DNA from: Nocardioidaceae bacterium
GTDB lineage: Bacteria > Actinomycetota > Actinomycetes > Propionibacteriales > Nocardioidaceae
Length of the DNA: 64,000 nucleotides
Direction: 5' to 3'
Assembly: GCA_030447805.1 (NCBI GenBank)
Contig: JAUJOE010000001.1
Span: forward strand, 201,773 to 265,772
Position numbers and translations under genes: made by a program. Below are positions 31,702-41,419 of the stretch, piece by piece (the stretch's first letter is position 1; each line of letters begins with the position of its first letter). The notes beneath the pieces were generated by a model. That model was not told where the DNA came from and searched no databases. It saw nothing but the letters and a program-made list of their open reading frames with translations.

Positions 31702-33075
31702 TCAGAAACTCGGGATTGTCAGTGCCACCTTGGTTCCCTCGCGGACGACGGAACCCGACGCCCGGTCCTGGAACGTCACCGGCGGCTCGCCGTACCTGAT
31801 CGACAGCGAGGACGTGAAGGCGATCTTGGGGGTTAGTCCGGCTTCGGACAAGGCGGCTACGGCCTCACGCACCGGTAGCCGCTCACAGGCCGGAACCACG
31901 GTGAACCCGTCGGGTACCGCGCGCACCGAGGAGGTAATGGCCTCGACGACGTCGCGGTCGCGCGAGCGCGCGGTCATCATGAAATCGACAGCGAAGATGA
32001 AGACGGTTTGCCGGTAGATGCCGTTGACCCGGGTCACTGGGGTGTTCACGGCGACGTGCCCAGCCACCCGAGAGGTCCGCTGGGGCGGCGCGATCATCGG
32101 GGGCGAGTTCAGTGGCGCCTCGGCGAAGGTGACGCTGGTTCCACCTGCGGCGGCGGTGCACTGGCCGGTTTTCGCCCAGTTGCGGTAGGTCGTGCCCTCC
32201 GCGACGATGCGACCGCAGCGCAACTCGGCGAGCGTCCAGTCCGCGGGTACGACGGCCGCGATCGTGCGATAGCCGACCAGCTGGGTTCCCGGCGGCAACG
32301 GCGGTGGGGGCAGCGCGTCTCGACGCTGAGGCGAAGCACTGCCGAGCAGACTCCAGACCAAGGCGCACACAGTGCCGACGACCAGCACTCCTGCCGCACC
32401 CGCGAGCATGAAACTACGGTGAGACCGCTGAGGCGCATCAGCGGTGCGGTCCGCCACCCGGTGGAGCAGTGGAGCGACGTCGAAAGGTACGTCGAAGTGT
32501 GAGCGCAGTGCCTGCCGGACCCGGTCTTCGACATCGGCCGCACCGCCAGGCTCACCGTCCTTCTCCGCTGCGACGGCGACGTCGAGGTCTGCGGCCAGCA
32601 TGAGCTCGGTCAGCGCTCGCTGTTGCGAGCGCCGTACGGTCGCTCTGGGCCGCCGGAGGACGCGCGCCGCCTCGTCGACGGTGAGGTCGCCGGCGTAGAG
32701 CAGGGCAACGGTCAGCCGCTGCGGCGCGCTGAGGTTGTCCAGCGCCTCCCAGAGGACCGCGCCGTTATCGAGGTCACCACTAGGCGGCACCTCCTCGTTG
32801 TCAACTGCGCGGAAGTCTCGAAGTTCCAGGCCGCCGCTGAACCTGGGCGCGGCCGCCAGCCGCCTGCCCTGACGTGCCGCCGCCGCGAGCGCTCGACGGG
32901 CGGCCGGCAGCCGGTCATCGGCGGGCAACAGCGGCCACGAGCGGAAGACCTCCACGAGAGCGTCTTCGGCCAGCCGCTCCCCGACAGCCAGCTCGCCCGT
33001 CGCTGCGTGGCCGACCCGCACCAACTCGCGAGCATGGGCTGCGGCGAAGTGGAGGAAGTCGTCCGGTGCCGGCAC
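31702..33075 (-). CDS. ECF-sigma-like protein with single TM and C-terminal PASTA-like domain
   Basis: ALDNLSAPQRLTVALLYAGDLTVDEAARVLRRPRATVRRSQQRAL (sigma region 4-like); TM SFMLAGAAGVLVVGTVCALVWSLLG; VPACERLPVREAVAALSEAGLTPKIAF...VTFQDRASGSVVREGTKVALTI (PASTA-like). Confidence 0.75.
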   Translation of the reverse strand: MPAPDDFLHFAAAHARELVRVGHAATGELAVGERLAEDALVEVFRSWPLLPADDRLPAARRALAAAARQGRRLAAAPRFSGGLELRDFRAVDNEEVPPSGDLDNGAVLWEALDNLSAPQRLTVALLYAGDLTVDEAARVLRRPRATVRRSQQRALTELMLAADLDVAVAAEKDGEPGGAADVEDRVRQALRSHFDVPFDVAPLLHRVADRTADAPQRSHRSFMLAGAAGVLVVGTVCALVWSLLGSASPQRRDALPPPPLPPGTQLVGYRTIAAVVPADWTLAELRCGRIVAEGTTYRNWAKTGQCTAAAGGTSVTFAEAPLNSPPMIAPPQRTSRVAGHVAVNTPVTRVNGIYRQTVFIFAVDFMMTARSRDRDVVEAITSSVRAVPDGFTVVPACERLPVREAVAALSEAGLTPKIAFTSSLSIRYGEPPVTFQDRASGSVVREGTKVALTIPSF

Positions 33076-33117
33076 ACCGCCAGCCTAGGTGTCCTACCTA
33101 GGTCGGGTGGCGTCTGC

Positions 33118-34038
33118 TCACCTGCAGCTGCGAACCCCGGAGTCTATGACGGTCCCGTCGATGGTCTTGTACTCGAAGCCGAACTGCGTGCTGCCCAGGG
33201 TCAGGGCGAGCACTCCCGCGGAGTCGTTGGCGCGGAAGCGCGAACCAGGGACGGGCGTGCCGAAGGCGTAGAGGCTCCTTCCGCCAGCGCCTGACACGAA
33301 CGAGAACAAGCCGTCCGCCGCGGCAGCACCGGCCGGGTCCATTCGACGGAAGCGTTCGTAGTCGTGATCGTGACCGGCGAGGGCGATGTCGGCGTGGTGG
33401 CTGTAGGCGACATTCCAGAACCGCTTCACTGCCGCTGTGTTGCCGTGCTCACCAGAGGAGAACCGCGGGTGGTGCATCATGATCGCGCTGCAGGTGCGTG
33501 GGTGGCTGTCCATGTCGCGGTTCAACCACCGTCTCTGCCTGTCGCAGTCGATGATCGTGCAGTTGCTGTTGAGGGCGTAGATCCGCCACGTCCCGACGTC
33601 GAAGGCGTAGTAGCCAGCGCCACCCGGCTGCTGGTCTTGGAAGTACGTGAAGTAACCACTGGCCCCGGGCGTGCCGTACTCGTGGTTTCCGGGGGCCGGC
33701 TTGGTGATCGTCTTCAACAGCCCCCACGAGGTGTCATAGGAGTGCCGATACTGGTACAGCGAGCCGGTTTCGTACTGAGTGTCGCCCAGAGCGAGGACGT
33801 ACGAGGGGGCATACGACTGTGCAAGCAGCGCGGTGGCTGCCTGCTGGCAGGTAGTCGCCGTGACTGCTTGGCCTGGTTGGCACGAGATGTCGCCGACGGC
33901 GACCACCGTCGGTCCGGTCACCGTGGCGGCGCTGACCGCCTGGGGGCGCTCCATCGCGCTGGTTGGTGCGGCGAGACCGACCGAAGCCAGTGTCGTGATG
34001 GCGGCAAGAACAACTAAGCCGGTCACCCTGCGTCTCAT
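33118..34038 (-). CDS. Secreted metallophosphoesterase
   Basis: Signal peptide; VVAVGDISC, ALGDTQYETG, PGNHEYGTPG, LAGHDHDYER. Confidence 0.88.
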   Translation of the reverse strand: MRRRVTGLVVLAAITTLASVGLAAPTSAMERPQAVSAATVTGPTVVAVGDISCQPGQAVTATTCQQAATALLAQSYAPSYVLALGDTQYETGSLYQYRHSYDTSWGLLKTITKPAPGNHEYGTPGASGYFTYFQDQQPGGAGYYAFDVGTWRIYALNSNCTIIDCDRQRRWLNRDMDSHPRTCSAIMMHHPRFSSGEHGNTAAVKRFWNVAYSHHADIALAGHDHDYERFRRMDPAGAAAADGLFSFVSGAGGRSLYAFGTPVPGSRFRANDSAGVLALTLGSTQFGFEYKTIDGTVIDSGVRSCR

Positions 34039-34057
34039 GTGTTGACTTTACGCTGAT

Positions 34058-34590
34058 TTGGTGACCATCCACTCCGAGCACCCGTTTCTCCCGCCGGAGT
34101 CTGACCGAGACCCAGTACGTCGCTTCCGCGGGCGGCTGGGTGGCGCAGTGTCGTTGTGGACAAGCGGCGCTGGCGACGAGCCCGGCGGTCGCGCCGGCCT
34201 GCCGGTCTCATCGCTGCTGGTTGCGCCAGCAGAGCCGGCGCACGTCGTGGCGTTGCTGGACCCGGACGCAGAGCTGACGGAACGTCTGCTGCGGACGAAA
34301 ATCGCCGTCGTACAACTGCTGCAGTGGCAGCACCGCAACCTCGCGGACGCATTCGCCGGTTCCGCTCCGGCGCCTGGCGGGGTATTCCGGTTGGGGAGTG
34401 GACCGACTCTGCGTGGGGGCCAGTGCTTACCGGTGTCAGCGCCTGGGCCGGCGTACGGCTAACCGAGGGGCAGTCAGCCACAGTCGGCTGGTCGGTCCTC
34501 GTCGACACGGTGGTGGAGCACGTCGAGATCGGCGAAGAGTCAGCACCGCTGCTTCACCGGCGTGGCCGCTACCAGCGGCTCGAGCCTTGA
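34058..34590 (+). CDS. Flavin reductase-like domain protein, one frameshift
   Basis: TIHSEHPFLPPESDRDPVRRFRGRLGGAVSLWTSG...VSSLLVAPAEPAHVVALLDPDAEL, shift near 34380 into GVSAWAGVRLTEGQSATVGWSVLVDTVVEHVEIGE. Confidence 0.65.
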
Positions 34591-34602
34591 CGGGGGAGGA
34601 GA

Positions 34603-35542
34603 ATGGACTGGCACGGGACGGCGCTGACGCCGCTCGCCGGGGTTACAGCGGCGAGACGTTCCTCGCAGAAGCCGGTGGCGACCGGGTGGTCGTCCGGATC
34701 TACCGCCGCAATCCCGAGCGAGCCGCGATTGACGCCAGCCTGCTGCGGCTGGTTCGTGGCATCATCCCTGTTGCAGACGTCCTCGAGGTGCGTCCGGCAA
34801 CAGCCGACCTGCCGGCCGTCTTGGTCACTGAGCACCTCGACGGCACTGCACTCGATCAGGTCCTGCGTGCCGATCCGCCGGGCCTGGATTGGGAGACCCT
34901 TGGCCTCAACCTTGGCTGGGTCTTGGGTTCCCTGTCGAGCATCCCGTTCCTCCGTTTCGGCATGTTCGCTGACGCCGACCTGACCATCGCGAGAGCCGGT
35001 ATGTCGACCGACCTGGCGGCGTGGGCACAGCACTTCCGCGATACCGGCCGGCTCGCCGCCTGGGCGGAGCCGGACTGGCACAAGTTGCAGGGGTTGATCG
35101 ACATCGCGGAGCGCACCTTGGACGATCGCCAAAACGAGACCCGCGTCGTGCTCGCGCACAGCGACTTCAACCCGAAGAACATCCTGATCGACCCGACCGA
35201 CTGCGGCATCGTGGGAGTCCTCGACTGGGAGTTCGCCCACGCGGGCTCCATCCACACCGACCTTCGGCAACTTCACCCGGTTCGAGCGCGACGACCGGTT
35301 GGTGGACCCGCTGATCGAGGGTTTCGTGGACCGGGCGCCGGGCCGCATCAGAGGGCCGGTCGAGCACGGGCGTGCGATGGATCTCTGGGCACTGGTCGAA
35401 CTGGCTGGCGGCACTCCCTCCAACGCTGTACGGGAAGCTGGCGGCGCAACTGCTGCTGGCGCAGGCGCGCGAACAGAGCCTGTGGGCCTGGCCGTGGGAC
35501 GCTGCTCGCGTTGACCCCGCGGGAGCGGACGCCGTACCCTAG
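34603..35542 (+). CDS. Aminoglycoside/choline-type phosphotransferase, about three frameshifts
   Basis: MDWHGTALTPLAG | YSGETFLAEAGGDRVVVRIYRR; VVLAHSDFNPKNILID; VGVLDWEFAHAGSIHTDL | FTRFERDDRLVDPLIEGF | KLAAQLLLAQAREQSLWAWPWDAARVDPAGADAVP*. Confidence 0.75.
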
Positions 35543-35704
35543 TGGTTGCGCTTTGGGCCTGCGCGACCTCAGACCGAGCAGGCTCGTGCTCGTACTTCTC
35601 ATCCCAGGCCCTACTGCGGCCCGGAACACTCGGTGGGACCGCGATCAGAGGGCCTTCGGCGTGCACGCACGACCACCATCCATCCAACGGAGTTCCACAC
35701 CCCA

Positions 35705-37207
35705 ATGACGAGTAGCGTCCAGGCCCCTCCAGCCCCTCCGGAGAACCCCCAGATCGCGATCAACGACATCGGCACGGCGGAGGACTTCCTCGCCGCGATC
35801 GACGCGACAATCAAGTACTTCAACGACGGCGACATCGTCGACGGCACCATCGTCAAGGTCGACCGCGACGAGGTCCTCCTGGACATCGGTTACAAGACCG
35901 AGGGCGTCATCCCGTCCCGTGAGCTGTCGATCAAGCACGACGTCGACCCGAGTGACGTCGTGTCGGTCGGCGACGAGGTCGAAGCGCTGGTGTTGCAGAA
36001 GGAAGACAAAGAGGGGCGATTGATCCTGTCCAAGAAGCGCGCCCAGTACGAGCGCGCCTGGGGCACGATCGAGAAGGTCAAGGAAGAGGACGGCATCGTC
36101 ACGGGCACCGTCATCGAGGTCGTCAAGGGCGGTCTGATCATCGACATCGGCTTGCGCGGCTTCTTGCCCGCGTCGCTTGTCGAGATGCGCCGCGTGCGCG
36201 ACCTGCAGCCGTACGTCGGCCGCGAGCTCGAGGCGAAGATCATCGAGCTCGACAAGAACCGCAACAACGTCGTGCTGTCGAGGCGGGCGTGGCTCGAGCA
36301 GACTCAGTCCGAGGTCCGGCAGAACTTCCTCACCCAGCTGCAGAAGGGGCAGGTCCGGCCCGGTGTGGTGTCGTCGATCGTCAACTTCGGTGCGTTCGTC
36401 GACCTTGGTGGCGTCGACGGCCTCGTGCACGTGTCGGAGCTGTCGTGGAAGCACATCGACCACCCGAGCGAGGTCGTCGAGGTGGGCCAGGAGGTCACCG
36501 TCGAGGTGCTCGACGTCGACATGGACCGCGAGCGGGTCTCGCTGTCGCTGAAGGCGACGCAGGAAGACCCCTGGCAGCAGTTCGCCAGGATGCACCAGAT
36601 GGGCCAGATCGTGCCGGGCAAGGTCACCAAGCTGGTGCCGTTCGGCGCGTTCGTCCGCGTCGAGGAGGGCATCGAGGGCCTCGTGCACATCTCCGAGCTC
36701 GCCGAGCGGCACGTCGAGATCCCCGAGCAGGTCGTCCAGGTCGGCGACGACGCGATGGTCAAGATCATCGACATCGACCTCGACCGGCGCCGCATCTCCT
36801 TGTCGCTGAAACAGGCGAACGAGGGCGTCGACGCGACGTCCGACGACTTCGACCCGGCGCTTTACGGCATGGCGGCCAACTACGACGAGGCCGGCAACTA
36901 CCTCTACCCGGAGGGCTTCGACGCGGAGAGCGGCGAGTGGCTCGAGGGGTACGACACACAGAAGGCCACGTGGGAACGGCAGTACGCCGAGGCGCACAGC
37001 CGTTGGGAGGCTCACAAGAAGCAGATCGAGGACGCCCAGAAGGCCGATGTCGAAGCGGGTGAGGTGTCGGACTACTCATCCGACGATACAGACCCGGCGA
37101 CTCCCGTGGCGGCTCCGACACCGGCTACGGCGACCCCTGCCGAGGGAGCGCTGGCCTCTGATGAGGCGCTGCAGGCTCTTCGCGAGAAGCTCACTGGCGG
37201 CCAGTAG
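35705..37207 (+). CDS. rpsA: 30S ribosomal protein S1
   Basis: Four S1 repeats: GDIVDGTIVKVDRDEVLLDIGYKTEGVIPSRELS; VSSIVNFGAFVDLGGVDGLVHVSELSWKHIDHPSEVV; VTKLVPFGAFVRVEEGIEGLVHISEL. Confidence 0.97.
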   Translation: MTSSVQAPPAPPENPQIAINDIGTAEDFLAAIDATIKYFNDGDIVDGTIVKVDRDEVLLDIGYKTEGVIPSRELSIKHDVDPSDVVSVGDEVEALVLQKEDKEGRLILSKKRAQYERAWGTIEKVKEEDGIVTGTVIEVVKGGLIIDIGLRGFLPASLVEMRRVRDLQPYVGRELEAKIIELDKNRNNVVLSRRAWLEQTQSEVRQNFLTQLQKGQVRPGVVSSIVNFGAFVDLGGVDGLVHVSELSWKHIDHPSEVVEVGQEVTVEVLDVDMDRERVSLSLKATQEDPWQQFARMHQMGQIVPGKVTKLVPFGAFVRVEEGIEGLVHISELAERHVEIPEQVVQVGDDAMVKIIDIDLDRRRISLSLKQANEGVDATSDDFDPALYGMAANYDEAGNYLYPEGFDAESGEWLEGYDTQKATWERQYAEAHSRWEAHKKQIEDAQKADVEAGEVSDYSSDDTDPATPVAAPTPATATPAEGALASDEALQALREKLTGGQ

Positions 37208-37235
37208 TCGCCGTAGCCGCCGGTTGGGTGGCACG

Positions 37236-38486
37236 GTGCCGATCCGGTCGCCGTACGGCTCGTCATTTCTGCCGCTGCTCGTTGTCGCTGCGCTGCTGGC
37301 GGGTTGCACCGCAGGCCAGCGCAGTGAGACCTCCACCGAGCCGGTGCCGGTCACCGCGTCCACCACCGCGGTGCAGGGTGCGCCGGCGCCAACCCAGTGG
37401 GTGGTCACCCTCGGAGACAGCTACATCTCCGGTGAGGGTGCGCGCTGGGCGGGGAACACCAGCAAAGCGTGGAAGCGGGTCGACGCACTCGGTGCCGACG
37501 CCTATCTCGACGTACGCCACGAGGAGGAAAGCGAGCCCGGGTGCCACCGGGCAGAGGAGTCGATCGCTGAGCTTGACTACGCAGCCGTACGCGGAAAGAA
37601 CCTGGCCTGCTCCGGGGCGACCACCCGGTCGCAGTGGCACGACGGCGTGTTCAAGCCCGGGTTGGACAGCTACTCCGACGGCAACGGCCACCGCGGACAG
37701 GTGGCCGCGCTGCGGCGGTTCGCGCAGTCTCATGACGTGACAGCTGTCGTGGTCTCCATCGGTGGCAACGACTTCGGGTTCGGGCCGGTGCTGGCCAGGT
37801 GCGTGAGCAGCTTCGTGCTGACCGCGGGTTCCCAGCCGCAGTACTGCTCCGATGAGCTCGACGTGACGAGCCGCTTCACCAGTGACCGAGTGCAGGCGGT
37901 GGCCGCAGAGATTGCCGCGGCTCTCGACAGGGTGTCCACGGCTATGTCGCGAGCCGGCTACCGCCAGCAGGCCTACCGCCTCATCGTGTTGACCTATCCG
38001 GCTCCGGTGCCTCCTGGGCCGAAGATCCGCTACCCGGAGACCCTCCGCGCCCGCTACGTCGTCGGCGGGTGCCCCCTCTTCGACGCCGACGCCACCTGGG
38101 CCGGCACCGCACTCCAGGCGATCAACGCGGCGGTGAGCCGCGGAGTACGTCGAAGCGGCGCGCCCAACGCCAGCCTGTTGGACATGAGCCGGGCGTTCGA
38201 CGGGCACCGGCTCTGCGAACGGGGCGTAGGGCAGCTGGAGGAGGTGGGACTTTCGTCATGGCGTGACCCGGTCGCAGTCGACCGGCTGGAATGGGTCAGC
38301 AAGCTCACCGCCGCCGCCTGGTTTCCGTGGCAGGTGCAGGGGTCCGTGCACCCGGGCTACTTCGGGATGCTGGCCGAGCGGTCATGCGTCCGCCAGGCGC
38401 TTCGCGATGCGAGCCGCCGGGTCAGCCGCTGTGTGATCGCCGGCGCCGGGCTGCGTGGCGGTGAACCGGTGATGTCGCTGCGGTGA
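37236..38486 (+). CDS. SGNH/GDSL-type hydrolase, lipoprotein
   Basis: Lipobox AALLAGCTAG; VTLGDSYISGEGARW; ACSGATT; SIGGNDFGFG; GSVHPGYFGM. Confidence 0.88.
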   Translation: MPIRSPYGSSFLPLLVVAALLAGCTAGQRSETSTEPVPVTASTTAVQGAPAPTQWVVTLGDSYISGEGARWAGNTSKAWKRVDALGADAYLDVRHEEESEPGCHRAEESIAELDYAAVRGKNLACSGATTRSQWHDGVFKPGLDSYSDGNGHRGQVAALRRFAQSHDVTAVVVSIGGNDFGFGPVLARCVSSFVLTAGSQPQYCSDELDVTSRFTSDRVQAVAAEIAAALDRVSTAMSRAGYRQQAYRLIVLTYPAPVPPGPKIRYPETLRARYVVGGCPLFDADATWAGTALQAINAAVSRGVRRSGAPNASLLDMSRAFDGHRLCERGVGQLEEVGLSSWRDPVAVDRLEWVSKLTAAAWFPWQVQGSVHPGYFGMLAERSCVRQALRDASRRVSRCVIAGAGLRGGEPVMSLR

Positions 38487-38495
38487 CGTGGTGCT

Positions 38496-38681
38496 TCACT
38501 GATGAGGTCTGACCGAGTACGGCGTGCTCGGCAGCTCTGCGGGAGACCAGTCTCGGGGCAGGCCGGAAGACGACCGGAAACCGTAGCCGTCGGCCTTGAT
38601 GATCGTCGTGAGCCGCCAGCTGAACCAGGAGCTGACAGCGGACACGACGAGGAAAAGGATCAGCATCTGTAAGGGGTCCAT
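38496..38681 (-). CDS. Small single-TM hypothetical protein
   Basis: MDPLQMLILFLVVSAVSSWFSWRLTTIIKADGYGFRSSSGLPRDW..., 61 aa. Confidence 0.6.
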   Translation of the reverse strand: MDPLQMLILFLVVSAVSSWFSWRLTTIIKADGYGFRSSSGLPRDWSPAELPSTPYSVRPHQ

Positions 38682-38887
38682 GAGTTCACCTCGTTGCAAC
38701 CAGGTTACTCCTCGGCGCTGGGGGTGGTCCACCACCACGGCGCCCCTTGTCCACTTCACCAGTTCCGCACGAGCATGGCGCGTAAGTTGCGATTGTCTGC
38801 GCTGCTGGCAACAATGTGGGGCAGACCGTGACTTTTTGCCCGCCCGGACGTTGAACCGCGGGAAGTCCGCCACCGAAAGGACCCGTC

Positions 38888-39955
38888 TTGCGCCTCCATG
38901 CCCCGCGAGCATCTGCACTTGCCGCGATCAGCGCGACCGCCCTGCTGCTTGCCAGCACCCTCCCAGCCTCCGCCGCCACCAACGACCCGCTGCGCACCAA
39001 GCAGTGGGGTCTCGACCAGGTACGCGCCGAACAGGCGTGGTCGACATCGACCGGCGTGGGGGCCGTGGTTGCCATCGTCGACACCGGTGTCGACCTCAAG
39101 CACCCTGACCTCACCGGGCAGCTGGTTTCGGGCGCGACGTTCACCGGTTGTGGCAAGGGAGCGCGGCCCTGCGGGAACGGTGACTTCCGGGGACCCGACG
39201 GCAAGAACAACGGCGACGAGCATGGCACCCACGTGGCGGGAATCGTGGCCGCCGCGACCAACAACGGCGTTGGCATTGCCGGCGTGGCCCCCGGCGCGAA
39301 GTTGATGCCGGTCAAGGTGCTCGAGAACGGCTCCGGCAGCTACGGCGACATCGCCGACGGTATCCGGTGGGCGGCTGACAACGGTGCTGACGTCGTCAAC
39401 CTCAGTCTCGGCGGCCTCCCCGGCACGCAGGCACTCGCCATCACCGGCCTCGAGTCGAAACTGACCAACGCGCTTGCGTACGCCCGCTCGAAAGGGGTCC
39501 TCGCAGTCGCTGCCGCCGGCAACAGCGCGACCCCGCTGTGCAACGACCCGGCGTTCACCAGCAAGAACGTGATCTGCGTGGCGGCTACTGATCGCCGCGA
39601 GGTCAAGAGCTGGTACTCAGAGCTTCCGGTCAAGCCCGACCTGAAGGCGGTGGCCGCGCCGGGTGGGGCTGGCCTGGTCAGTTGCGACGACGACATCTGG
39701 TCGACGGTGCCGTCAGGCACCGGCTCCGCCGGCTGCCGCCAGGCCAACTACGACGCCTACGCGGGTACGTCGATGGCCACCCCGCACGTCGCGGGCGTCG
39801 CCGCACTGCTGTTCGGCCAAGGCCGCTCGGTGGCAGGCGTCGAGGCGTCGCTGCTGAAGACGTCCCGCCAGCCCGTCACCGGCCTGCGCGGGGTCTACAC
39901 GCCGGCGTACGGTTACGGCATCGTCGTCGACGCTGCCGCCGCGGTGCGCTACTGA
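38888..39955 (+). CDS. S8 family serine peptidase (subtilase), secreted
   Basis: Signal peptide; VVAIVDTGVDLKHPDL, HGTHVAGIVAA, YAGTSMATPHVAGVAALL; TTG start. Confidence 0.93.
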   Translation: MRLHAPRASALAAISATALLLASTLPASAATNDPLRTKQWGLDQVRAEQAWSTSTGVGAVVAIVDTGVDLKHPDLTGQLVSGATFTGCGKGARPCGNGDFRGPDGKNNGDEHGTHVAGIVAAATNNGVGIAGVAPGAKLMPVKVLENGSGSYGDIADGIRWAADNGADVVNLSLGGLPGTQALAITGLESKLTNALAYARSKGVLAVAAAGNSATPLCNDPAFTSKNVICVAATDRREVKSWYSELPVKPDLKAVAAPGGAGLVSCDDDIWSTVPSGTGSAGCRQANYDAYAGTSMATPHVAGVAALLFGQGRSVAGVEASLLKTSRQPVTGLRGVYTPAYGYGIVVDAAAAVRY

Positions 39956-40189
39956 CACCACCCGTCCGAGCCCCGGTGCCTGCTGGTGCCTGGCGCCGAA
40001 ACTCGGCGTGCACCGCAGGGTCACCGCGGCGGTGTCATCGAGTAAGGCCTGGCGACGCCCACTGTCCGACGACGAGCCATCGGCCTTGACCGCAATGACC
40101 CACTGAGCCGAGATGGCATGGCAGTAATCCTGCGATGCGTGGAATGTCACCAGTGGCAGGGAAGCCAACTATGGTCTGGCATGTCATAC

Positions 40190-40770
40190 TGGCGGTGCTG
40201 AAGATGGCAGTTGTCGTGTACGACGGCGTCGAGCCATTCGAGCTTGGGGTGCTGTGTGAGCGCGTGGGGCGGGACCGCCGAGACTCCGGAGTTCCCATGT
40301 TGGCACGATCTGCACTCCCGTGCCTGGTCGGGCCGTGGTTATCGACGCCGACCTGCTGGCCCGCGAAGTTGTTGCACCGCCGGAACGCCTGGCCTTGCGG
40401 ACATCCTCGTTGCCTTCGGTCCAGGCGAGGCTGGGCATCGGCGACGACGGTGCCACGTCGACGTGTTGCGCCGCCATGGCACAGGTCACATGTGACGTTC
40501 TGTATGTCGAGGACGGTCCGATCGACGTCTGCAGGATCCGCGGCGGGGCTGACGCGTGTCTGCACCTTCTCCGCAAAGAGTTCGGAGCCGGGATCGCTGC
40601 CACGGTGGCTCGCCGGATGGTGGTCGCGCCGCACCGAGACGGCGGACAGGCACAGTTCATTGACTCACCGATCGCGGAGACCACGGCTGACACCTTGCAG
40701 CCAGTTCTTGAGTGGATCGAGTCGCAGCGTTGAAGACCTGGCAGCGAGGGCCGCGGTGGGCGTTCACGTA
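40190..40770 (+). pseudogene. GlxA-type (DJ-1/PfpI + AraC) regulator fragments interrupted by coaE-like sequence
   Basis: MAVVVYDGVEPFELGVLCERVGRDRRDSGVP ... DVLYVEDGPI..RGGADACLHLLRKEFGAGIAATVARRMVVAPHRDGGQAQFIDSPIAET...EWIESQ ... SVEDLAARAAV; several frame changes and missing segments. Confidence 0.6.
40335..40480 (+). pseudogene. coaE-like fragment (copy 1) embedded in GlxA-like sequence
   Basis: VVIDADLLAREVVAP / GTPGLADILVAFGPGEAG / IGDDGA...AAMAQV across two frames. Confidence 0.65.
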
Positions 40771-40895
40771 CCACATCCCGCTGCTGGTCGAGACAGACGA
40801 GACGTCAAGGCGATCGCTTCGACGTGCTCGGTGAGGGGGGTGGTTATCGACTCCACCGACCCAGCGACGTAGCTCGCCCGCTTGAGACCGGCCGG

Positions 40896-41395
40896 GTGAG
40901 CCGGCTTCGGGTCGGCCTCCTGGCGGGATCGTCAGGAAAGTCCAGCGTGAGTGCGATCCTGGCCGACCGCGGCGCCTTGGTTATCGACGCCGACGGGCTG
41001 GGAGTTGTTGCACCAGGAACGCCCGGCCTTGCAGACATCCGCCTTCGGTCCAGGAGCATCGGCGACGACGGAGCCTCGACCGCGGATGGCGCAGCGGGTC
41101 TTCGACGATCCCGCCGCCCGGCACCATGTCATCGATCCGCTCCGGCTCGAGATCTCGCAGGCGGCGGCCGACGCCGTGGTCGTACACGACATCCCGCTGT
41201 TGTCGAGACCAGTCGTCGTGGTCGTGACGTACAGGTGGAGCGGCTGACCCAGCGCGGTCGGCGGTACGGAAGCGACCGAGAGGACCGCCTTGCCCTCGCG
41301 GACCATGTCGTCGACAACTCCGGCTCGCTCGAACAGTTACGAACTGTGGTCGACCAGTTGTGGACGGCCCTCAACGACCATTCGGGGGTACGGGG
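40896..41395 (+). pseudogene. coaE: Dephospho-CoA kinase-like gene (copy 2), internally shortened and frameshifted
   Basis: SRLRVGLLAGSSGKSSVSAILADRGALVIDADGLGVVAPGTPGLADI; VFDDPAARHHVIDPLRLEISQAAADAVVVHDIPLL; VQVERLTQRG...DREDRLALADHVVDNSGSLEQLRTVVDQLWTAL. Confidence 0.75.
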
Positions 41396-41419
41396 GTGTG
41401 TCGCCGGTAGGGGTGTGCG

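Noticed and set aside
31702-34038. Defence island (DUF222-HNH + sigma + phosphoesterase)
   Set aside because: The phosphoesterase has a signal peptide, the HNH family is generic, and no known defence module or effector partners are present
35645-37015. 456-aa ORF antisense to rpsA
   Set aside because: Shadow ORF caused by codon bias; the rpsA S1 repeats are unambiguous
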